From the NCBI RefSeq assembly GCF_000092025.1, contig NC_003062.2, positions 1,672,001 through 1,736,000 on the forward strand: 64,000 bases of DNA, in the 5' to 3' direction. This stretch comes from Agrobacterium fabrum str. C58 (GTDB lineage: Bacteria > Pseudomonadota > Alphaproteobacteria > Rhizobiales > Rhizobiaceae). Every line of letters begins with the position of its first letter. Position 1 is the stretch's first letter. The notes beneath the pieces are model-generated. The model was not told the DNA's origin. It did no database searches and saw nothing but the letters and a program-made list of their open reading frames with translations. Below are positions 56,826 to 64,000 of this stretch, piece by piece. A program made the position numbers and the translations under genes.

Positions 56826-57962
56826 TTACGCCGCCTCGACCGAAAGCGCTTCCGCGTAATAGCGGGCCTTTTGCCGCTCTTCCGCAATGGCGAGCTTGCG
56901 CACCGCATGCAGCAGTTCAAACAACGTTTCCGAGCCGCTCACACCGCGGAAATGCGCCAGCAATTCGGCCGAGACGGATGCCGCCGCTTCCGAAAGCTGC
57001 GAACGGGCGGCGCGGCGCCACATCAGTGTCGCCGCGATGAAGACGTCAACGACATCACCTGAAAGGCCGATCGACTGGAACAGGGCCTTCAGCGCATGCG
57101 GCCGCCCGGTTGCCAGAATGGCCCGCACCTTGCGGTCATCGAGACCGGAGAGATTGACCATCGCTGCCGTGAAGAACTCCAGCCGGCCCGAACAGACGGC
57201 ATGGATGAGCAGCGCCGGCGTCAGCTCCAGCCGCTGGCGAAGATGCTCCACCAGCGCCGGCAATTCCGGTGAGGAAACGCCAGCGGCGATGAGGATCGTG
57301 GCGGAATCTTCCGCTTCCCGAAACAGACTGTCGGCGCGGTTGCGGGCAATCATCGCATGAACCAGCCCAGACCCGGCAAGCGCCTCGCTGATGCGGCCCA
57401 CCAGCAGGTGGCGCGCATCGGCAGGCAGCGCCTCGCGGCGAAGCAGCAGATCGCGAATATCGGCATCCGAACCATGACGCTCGGCAATGCGCCGAAGCGA
57501 AAAAGGCGTGATGAAGGCATCGTCATTTTCGAGCAGGATGAGGGTTTCCGGCAGATCGCCGACTTCGGCGAGTGCGGCGCAGACACCGCGCGGCAGGCCC
57601 GGCCTTGCGGCGATGAGGGAGCGCGTCAGGCTTTCGCCCCGCCCGGCGAGATCAACCAGATCGGCCTCACCGAGAACCGGCGAACGGGCAATCACCGTGC
57701 AGGCGATTTCCGGCTGGTCTTCGGCAAGTGAAAAGAGAATGGCGCGCGGTGCATCATGGGCATCCGCCAGCGCCTCGGCAAGCGCCAGTCGCACACGCGG
57801 TGAAGGATCATCCAGCAGATAGGTCATCGCCATATAGGCGGCATCACGGTTTTCCCGCGCCATGTCGGCCTGCAGATAGGCACGGCCGAGCGCATTGGCG
57901 GCTTTTGCCCGCTCGCCCGATCCGGCCTTTTCAGACCAGCGAAGAAATGCCTGTACGATCAC
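56826..57962 (-). CDS. DUF2336 domain protein
   Basis: 378 residues, helical throughout, built of HEAT/ARM-like repeats (for example SPRVRLALAEALADAHDAPRAI, PEIACTVIARSPVLGEADLVDLA). DUF2336 proteins are restricted to alphaproteobacteria, and their function is unknown. The start is GTG 57962 (MIVQAFLRWSEKAG): CGAGG lies five bases upstream and the N-terminus then fits relatives; the ATG at 57980 precedes that site. Confidence 0.85.
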   Translation of the reverse strand: MIVQAFLRWSEKAGSGERAKAANALGRAYLQADMARENRDAAYMAMTYLLDDPSPRVRLALAEALADAHDAPRAILFSLAEDQPEIACTVIARSPVLGEADLVDLAGRGESLTRSLIAARPGLPRGVCAALAEVGDLPETLILLENDDAFITPFSLRRIAERHGSDADIRDLLLRREALPADARHLLVGRISEALAGSGLVHAMIARNRADSLFREAEDSATILIAAGVSSPELPALVEHLRQRLELTPALLIHAVCSGRLEFFTAAMVNLSGLDDRKVRAILATGRPHALKALFQSIGLSGDVVDVFIAATLMWRRAARSQLSEAAASVSAELLAHFRGVSGSETLFELLHAVRKLAIAEERQKARYYAEALSVEAA

Positions 57963-58085
57963 CTGAGCCTCGAAACACATTCATACAACGGATGACGGCA
58001 TCATCGCCGCCACCATGTATAAAACTCTAGGCGCAAATGGTTTACGTTTGGTTCACCATAAAATTTAACCCTTGCCGGCGAAGGA

Positions 58086-58702
58086 TTATACTGATGGCGC
58101 AGCAGAGGGGCGCTGTAGCTGGAATACATCGCTGCCGCCATCGCAATAATCCATATAGCCCATGCGCGCCACCGGACGCGCTAGCCCCATGTCGATGCGA
58201 CCATCCCGAATGATCGTCTCACCGATATGGATCGCCATCACCTGTCCGATCACCATCCACGAATCGGTCGGTTTGCCTTCGATATCGGTCAGTTGCTGGA
58301 TCTGGGTTGCGCGGCACTCCAGAACCGCCAGAGCTTCGCGCACGAAGGGTGCATCGACCACTCGCCCGTCGACGGCGGTGAGACCGGCAAGGGCGAACTC
58401 ATCGACATCATACGCAACCGGCGCGGAAGACGCATTCATCCGGTCGACAAGATGGCGGCTGACGAGATTGGCGGTAAAGACGCCGGTCTCCTCGACGTTG
58501 CGCAGGCTGTCCTTGCGGCCGCTCGAGGAAAACATGACGAGCTTCGGCCGGTCCGAAATCGCGTTGAAGAAGGAATAGGGAGAGAGGTTCAAGACACCCT
58601 CCCTGCCCTTCGAACCGATCCAGCCGATCGGCCGCGGCGCGACGATCGCCTTGAATGGATCATGCGGCAGGCCGTGCTGATTGGTGTCGGTCGTATAAAA
58701 CA

Positions 58703-58703
<1 letters not shown>
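58086..58703 (-). CDS. flavin reductase family protein (FMN-binding split barrel)
   Basis: 205 residues. Characteristic stretches are PFKAIVAPRPIGWIGSKG, NLSPYSFFNAISDRPKLVMFSS (FMN-binding) and ETGVFTANLVSRHLVDRMN. Members reduce FMN or act as oxidoreductase partners; the partner is unknown. Its ATG overlaps the stop of the nitroreductase gene by one base (TGATG), so both are translated from one transcript. Confidence 0.92.
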
Positions 58704-59308
<605 letters not shown>

Positions 59309-59393
59309 TCATCGCGAAACTAGGGCCTTGAAATAGCCATGGCATTGGTTTTGAAGTGATCCGGGAAAAACAAGAAGTCAATCGGTATCGAAA

Positions 59394-60374
59394 ATGTCGG
59401 CAATCAAAATCGCGGCACGTCTGGCCATTGCGTTCGCCGCGATTGGCGTTTTATCGCAAGCAGCCTTTTCGCAGGATGCCTTTAAAGACTTCAAGCAGCT
59501 CGGCGGCACGCCGAAAATGCCCAAACTCAACGCTTTCACTGCCCCTTCCGCCCCCAATGCCCCGACGAGCACCGCCCGCGATATCGCCATGGAAGCGAAG
59601 TTGACGAGCGAAGGCGAAGCGGTGAAGGAAGGCCTCTCCTGGCGTGTCTTCAGCCCCATTCCGGGCACTGACGGCAAGCTGCCGATGCTGGCAAGCTCCG
59701 AGGGCGGTTCGGCGCAGTTTCATCTCGTGCCTGGCGAATATTTCGTCAACGTTGCCTTCGGCCGTGCGGGCGTTACCAAGAAGCTCAACGTACCGGCCTC
59801 CGGCAATGTCCAGAAACAGGTGCTGATCCTCGATGCCGGCGGCTTCGTGCTGAATGCGATTGCAGGCTCCGACAAGCAGATTTCCGGCAACCAGCTGAAA
59901 TTCTCCGTCTATTCCTCCGACGCCCGTCCGGATGGCGAACGCGGCCTCGTGATGGCCGATATCAAGCCCAACACCATCGTGCGGCTGAATGCCGGCACCT
60001 ATCATGTGGTTTCCGAATATGGCAACGTCAACGCGGTGGTGCGTGCCGATATCCAGGTCGAAGCCGGCAAGCTGACCGAAGCGACGCTGCAGCATCAGGC
60101 GGCACAGATCACCCTGAAACTCGTGTCCGAACAGGGCGGCGAGGCCATTGCCGATACGGCCTGGTCGGTGCTGAACGGCGGCGGCGACGTGGTCAATGAA
60201 AGCGTCAGCGCCTTTTCGACCATGGTGCTGGCCGAAGGCGAATATACCGCCATCGCCCGCAACAAGGACAAGGTGTATCAGCGCAACTTCAAGGTCACGT
60301 CGGGCCGGGATTCGGATGTGGAAGTGCTGATGAAAGACCAGGCGCCGGAAGACATGACCGGGGATTTTGAGTAG
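59394..60374 (+). CDS. secreted protein with three ~80-residue repeats, unknown function
   Basis: 326 residues: a signal peptide ending near SQAAFSQ, then three tandem units (about residues 70-150, 150-235, 235-318). Each follows the pattern hydrophobic strand - W/FxVxx - L/V-x-x-G-x-Y-x-V/A - G/K - V-x-x-G - VxL; visible members are FHLVPGEYFVNVAFG, VRLNAGTYHVVSEYG and MVLAEGEYTAIARNK. This looks like repeated carboxypeptidase-regulatory or Ig-like beta sandwiches in the periplasm. No family name can be given. It ends in an acidic tail (DQAPEDMTGDFE). Confidence 0.8.
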   Translation: MSAIKIAARLAIAFAAIGVLSQAAFSQDAFKDFKQLGGTPKMPKLNAFTAPSAPNAPTSTARDIAMEAKLTSEGEAVKEGLSWRVFSPIPGTDGKLPMLASSEGGSAQFHLVPGEYFVNVAFGRAGVTKKLNVPASGNVQKQVLILDAGGFVLNAIAGSDKQISGNQLKFSVYSSDARPDGERGLVMADIKPNTIVRLNAGTYHVVSEYGNVNAVVRADIQVEAGKLTEATLQHQAAQITLKLVSEQGGEAIADTAWSVLNGGGDVVNESVSAFSTMVLAEGEYTAIARNKDKVYQRNFKVTSGRDSDVEVLMKDQAPEDMTGDFE

Positions 60375-60427
60375 GTTTCCACTACAGCCACGGTGCTTGA
60401 AGGATCGTTTTCCTACATTTACGCTCG

Positions 60428-60497
60428 ACGTCCTCCCCTAATCACGCCCAATCAAATCGAGACGTTGCAGATGCTCGGGACAGGCCAGAGCATGACG
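60428..60497. repeat. family B intergenic repeat, partial copy (B4)
   Basis: The left hairpin is reduced to ACGTCCTCCCCTAATCACG; the spacer AATCAAATCGAGACGTTGCA and the right hairpin GATGCTCGGGACAGG...CAGAGCATGAC are present. The right stem has GC/GC where other copies have CC/GG, again a paired change. It lies between convergent stop codons. Confidence 0.8.
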
Positions 60498-60532
60498 GAA
60501 GAGAGCTTTCAGCACGTTATCGAAAACAAAAA

Positions 60533-60552
60533 ACGGCCCCCGAAGGGGCCGT
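60533..60552 (-). terminator. terminator of thrS
   Basis: Perfect stem ACGGCCCC/GGGGCCGT with a CGAA loop (tetraloop TTCG on the minus strand), followed on that strand by TTTTTTGTTTTCG. It lies 10 nt beyond the thrS stop codon. Confidence 0.92.
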
Positions 60553-60561
60553 CGTCATTTA

Positions 60562-62565
60562 TCAGGCAAGCTGCTTCTTCGCCGCAAGCTTGCGCTTGAC
60601 ATCCGGCGGCGTCGCCTCGTCCACGAGGCTGGTGATCGCCTCTTCGAGCGACATCGACGTCTGGTTCTGCGAACCGAGACGGCGAATGTTGACGGTGCGC
60701 TCTTCCGCTTCCTTGCGGCCGCAGACAATGATGACCGGAACCTTGGTCACCGAATGCTCGCGAACCTTGTAGTTGATCTTCTCGTTGCGGAAGTCGGTTT
60801 CCACCGCCATGCCCGCCTCCCGCAGCGCTTCGGCAACCTCGCGGCCGTAATCGTCCGCATCCGAGGTGATCGTCGCGACCACGACCTGAAGCGGTGCGAA
60901 CCACAACGGCATGTGACCGGCAAAGTTCTCGATCAGGATACCGAGGAAGCGCTCCATGGAGCCGCAGATGGCGCGATGGATCATCACCGGCTGCGTCTTT
61001 TCCGAGTTCTGGTCGATGTAGAAGGCGCCAAAACGTTCCGGCAGATTGAAGTCCACCTGCGTCGTGCCGCATTGCCATTCACGGCCGATGGCGTCCTTCA
61101 GCGTATATTCGAATTTCGGCCCGTAGAAAGCACCCTCGCCCGGCAGGATGCCGGTCTTGATGCGGCCGCCGGACTGCTCCTCGATGGTTTTCAGAACCTC
61201 CAGCATCACGCTTTCGGCGCGATCCCAGAGATCGTCGGAACCGACGCGCTTTTCCGGACGGGTCGAGAGCTTGACGACGATCTCGCTAAAGCCGAAATCC
61301 TCATAGACTGAGAGGATCAGGTCGTTGATGCGCAGGCATTCCGCTGCCATCTGCTCTTCCGTGCAGAAGACATGCGCATCGTCCTGCGTAAAGCCGCGAA
61401 CGCGCATAAGGCCGTGCAGTGCACCCGACGCCTCATAACGATGCACGTTGCCGAATTCCGCAAGACGCACGGGCATTTCGCGGTAAGACTTCAAGCCATG
61501 CTTGAAGATCTGAACGTGACCGGGGCAGTTCATCGGCTTCAAGGCAAAGACGCGCTGATCGGCTTCCTTGTCATCGGGATGGGTAAAGGCATGGGCGGAT
61601 TTCACCGCGAACATGTTTTCCTGATACCAGCCCCAGTGACCGGAGGTTTCCCACAGCGATTTGTCCAGCACCTGCGGCGCATTGACTTCCTGATAGGTAT
61701 TGGCGAGACGCCGGCGCATATAGGCCGTCAGCGTCTGGAACATGCGCCAGCCCTTGCCGTGCCAGAACACCACGCCCGGACCTTCTTCCTGGAAATGGAA
61801 CAGGTCCATTTCGCGGCCGAGGCGGCGGTGGTCGCGCTTTTCAGCTTCGGCCAGCACGTGCAGATAATTGTCCAGCTCTTCCTGCGTCGCCCAAGCGGTG
61901 CCGTAGATGCGCGACAGCATCGCATTGTTGCTATCACCACGCCAATAGGCGCCCGCCACCTTCATCAGCTTGAAGGCCGTACCGATCTGACCCGTCGAGG
62001 CCATATGCGGACCACGGCAGAGATCGAACCAGTCGCCCTGATAATAGATCTTAAGGTCCTGACCTTCAGGAATGGCATCGACCAGCTCGACCTTGTAGTT
62101 CTCACCCTTGGCGGCAAAAACTTCCTTGGCCTTCTCGCGCGACCAGATTTCGCGGGTAAACGGCTTGTTGCGCTGAATGATCTCCTTCATCCGCTTTTCG
62201 ATCTTCGGCAGATCTTCCGGCGTGAAAGGCTCGTTCTTGGCGAAGTCGTAATAAAAACCGTTCTCGATGACCGGACCGATCGTCACCTGCGTGCCGGGCC
62301 ACAGTTCCTGCACGGCTTCAGCCATGACGTGAGCAGCGTCGTGGCGGATGAGCTCCAGCGCACGGCCGTCTTCACGCGTGACGATCTCTATTTTGCCATC
62401 GGTGATGGTCTCGGACAAATCGCGCACGGTGCCGTCAAGCGCAATGGCGACGGCTTTCTTGGCAAGCGATTTGGAGATGGATTCGGCGACCTCGCGGCCG
62501 GTCGTACCGGCGGGGTAGCTGCGCACGGATCCATCGGGAAATGTAAGGGAAATGGCTTCAGACAT
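60562..62565 (-). CDS. thrS: threonyl-tRNA synthetase
   Basis: 667-residue class II synthetase. N-terminal TGS domain ([27 protein letters not shown]), the tRNA-SAD editing domain with [20 protein letters not shown] (H-x-x-x-H) and CRGPH, the catalytic core with motif 2 [28 protein letters not shown] and motif 3 [23 protein letters not shown], and the C-terminal anticodon domain. GAGCACGAG precedes the ATG. It is monocistronic by its own terminator. Confidence 0.97.
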
Positions 62566-62691
62566 CGTCTCGTGCTCCTGTCCAGTCCCGCCAACGAATG
62601 CGGGTGGTGTTGGAATAATGATCTGCCCGCGATAAGCGAACAGGCAGGCTGATAAAGGCTTTTGCCATTCCAGTCAAAGGTGAAGGGCAGG

Positions 62692-63216
62692 TCAGCGAAG
62701 CATTTCCGCGAGACCATTGACCGTATTGGCGTTGCGGGTCGTGCCGATACCGAGCCTTTTGGTGGTCAGGACCGACAGCAGTCTGCTCTCGCTAGGTTTG
62801 CCCCGAAAATCGATCCACAGGTCGCCGCCGACCACGGCAACCTCTTCCCGCTGACGGGACTTATCGAATAATCCGAGAACGTTCTCGTCAAGCGGCTCCC
62901 GCATGACCCGAACGCAGACGTCAGGCGGATTGCCATGCGGAAACGGATTGTCCGCCGCCAGTTTCAGCCAATCTCTGCCAGAACGAACGAGAATATCGAC
63001 ATGTCTGCCGAAACGGGTCTCAAAGGCACGCTCCAGCCTGTCTTCAATCTCGCGAACAGGTGCCGCTTCAGCGCAAAAAACCAGATTTCCGGTCGCGACA
63101 AGTGTCTTGCATTCTGCAAATCCCAGCTCTTCCGCCAGGGCCCTGAGATCGGCCATGATGAGCCGCTTGCCGGGGCCGAGCACGATGCTGTGCAGCAGGG
63201 CCACATAGTCATTCAT
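62692..63216 (-). CDS. DUF1697 domain protein
   Basis: 174 residues. DUF1697 motifs: YVALLHSIVLGPGKRLIMADLRALAEELGF, CKTLVATGNLVF, and SRLLSVLTTKRLGIGTTRNANTVNGLAEML at the C-terminus. Function unknown; found across bacteria and often annotated only as DUF1697. The ATG at 63216 overlaps the yidD stop by four bases, so it is translationally coupled; the longer frame from 63249 lies within yidD. Confidence 0.88.
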   Translation of the reverse strand: MNDYVALLHSIVLGPGKRLIMADLRALAEELGFAECKTLVATGNLVFCAEAAPVREIEDRLERAFETRFGRHVDILVRSGRDWLKLAADNPFPHGNPPDVCVRVMREPLDENVLGLFDKSRQREEVAVVGGDLWIDFRGKPSESRLLSVLTTKRLGIGTTRNANTVNGLAEMLR

Positions 63217-63572
63217 CGATGCCGGCTCCAGTAACGCCACGGCGTCCACCAGCGTTTGCTGCCATCGAGTTCTTCCGGAACCGGGTCCAGCCCGCTGGTG
63301 CCACCAGGGCCGCAGCGCGCCACACGAAACAGCGCCATCCAGCCGCCGGCCCAGAGCCCATGGCGGGCAATCGCCTCATAGCCATATTCGGAACAGGTGG
63401 GGATGTGGCGACAGGAATTGCCGACAAAGCCCGATAGCGTCAGCTGATAAAGCCTGATGAAGCCGACGCCGAAAAGCCGTCCCGGTGTCTTCGCAAAGCT
63501 GCCCGCCCAATTGCGGGATCGCCCGGCTTTCACCGCTGTCTGCTCATGCCGGCAGCCCGGTTCGCCGCACAT
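63213..63572 (-). CDS. yidD: membrane protein insertion efficiency factor YidD
   Basis: 119 residues. The YidD core is FIRLYQLTLSGFVGNSCRHIPTCSEYGYEAIARHGLWAGGWMALFRVARCGPGG with its conserved cysteines (CRHIPTCSEY, RVARC). YidD assists YidC-dependent insertion of inner-membrane proteins. The N-terminal extension (MCGEPGCRHEQ...) is longer than in E. coli (85 residues) but usual in Rhizobiaceae. It starts 3 nt after the stop of the scaffold gene. Confidence 0.93.
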   Translation of the reverse strand: MCGEPGCRHEQTAVKAGRSRNWAGSFAKTPGRLFGVGFIRLYQLTLSGFVGNSCRHIPTCSEYGYEAIARHGLWAGGWMALFRVARCGPGGTSGLDPVPEELDGSKRWWTPWRYWSRHR

Positions 63573-63575
63573 CGG

Positions 63576-64000
63576 CTAACCCGCGACGTTGAGAGCCGGC
63601 CGGCCTTCGATCTGGTCGAGCGCATCGACCACCGCCTCGAAGGTCAGCATGGTGGACGCGTGGCGTGCCTTGAAGTCTCTGACCGGCAAAAGTACCCGCA
63701 TATCCTCAAAACGGCCCGTCGGTCCCTCGCCATCTTGTTTCAGCATGGCGAGCATGTCTTCCCGCGCCTGCCGGATTTCGCCGCTGGAAGCGCCAACAAT
63801 GTGATGCGCCATGATGGAGGCCGAGGCCTGCCCCAGTGCGCATGCACGGACTTCATGCGAAAAAGCCGTCACGGTGCCGTCCTCGACCTTCAGATAGACC
63901 TTGAGCTTAGAGCCGCATAACCGCGAGTGTTTTTCAGCGCTGGCATCGGCATCATCGAGAACTCCCGTCAATGGGATATTCCCGGCAAATTCCAGAATGC
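63576..64000 (-). CDS. iron-sulfur cluster scaffold protein (NifU/IscU-like), 5'-truncated by window edge
   Basis: At least 140 residues in frame to the window end. Upstream of the TTG at 63971 the frame is still open and reads ILEFAGNIP, the normal N-terminal segment of this family, so the start lies beyond base 64000. Conserved scaffold positions are SRLCGSKLKVYL (first Cys), CALGQASASIMA (second Cys) and a C-terminal FKARHASTMLTFEAVVDAL, where the third position is H rather than C. Such SufU/IscU-like proteins commonly precede yidD in Rhizobiales. Confidence 0.9.
   Translation of the reverse strand, partial: ILEFAGNIPLTGVLDDADASAEKHSRLCGSKLKVYLKVEDGTVTAFSHEVRACALGQASASIMAHHIVGASSGEIRQAREDMLAMLKQDGEGPTGRFEDMRVLLPVRDFKARHASTMLTFEAVVDALDQIEGRPALNVAG

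Overview
The window is a stretch of a high-GC alphaproteobacterial chromosome, almost certainly Agrobacterium (A. tumefaciens species complex, Rhizobiaceae). The diagnostic genes are a Sel1-repeat periplasmic ExoR repressor, a PopZ/DUF2497 polar organiser, DUF982 and DUF3309 small proteins, a B12-dependent ribonucleotide reductase, and the order dgt-argS-SPOR-nagZ-scpA-scpB-tatABC-serS-surE-pcm-nlpD. No phage, plasmid backbone, IS element, rRNA or CRISPR array was seen. Both ends cut through genes: trpD at the left and an IscU/NifU-type scaffold gene at the right.

Layout. 1-3205: trpD'-trpC-moaC-moeA (+), tryptophan and molybdenum cofactor (Moco) synthesis. 3687-8027: a GGDEF diguanylate cyclase, then PPOX-type flavoprotein, Kef-type antiporter and DUF971 genes on the minus strand. 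8160-12711: moaA, a DMT exporter, a Bcr/CflA exporter, mobA and mobB (+), the rest of a dispersed Moco set. 12808-28709: a long minus-strand run of housekeeping genes covering cell-wall hydrolase control (nlpD-like, nagZ, SPOR), protein repair (pcm, surE), Tat export, chromosome condensation (scpAB), seryl- and arginyl-tRNA synthetases and a dGTPase-like protein. 28924-38612: erpA-like, xthA (+), then exoR, a FadL-like porin, valS, popZ and a second isoaspartyl-methyltransferase-like gene (-). 38797-41330: tRNA-Cys and a cluster of very small, mostly membrane or secreted proteins. 41434-49142: wrbA, a CinA-like protein, a universal stress protein, gpt and nrdJ. 49143-51962: an AT-rich insert, an apparently N-terminally truncated XRE protein, mntH and small proteins. 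51979-64000: ABC exporter, AI-2E family permease, GNAT, DUF2336, flavin reductase, nitroreductase, an unknown three-repeat secreted protein, thrS, DUF1697, yidD and the scaffold protein.

The most notable non-coding content is two families of intergenic double-hairpin repeats, with four copies of each. Family A is at 4789, 7525, 29322 and 56636; family B is at 16220, 22401, 55391 and 60428. Paired (compensatory) substitutions in their stems indicate that the folded structure is maintained. Every copy lies at the 3' end of at least one gene.

The clearest regulatory candidates are a palindromic NrdR-type box upstream of nrdJ, a Fur/Mur-type box upstream of mntH, and a set of factor-independent terminators. 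No obviously new multi-gene defence or mobile system is visible. The best candidates for undescribed biology are the small-protein cluster, the AT-rich insert with its truncated regulator, the two repeat families and the three-repeat secreted protein.
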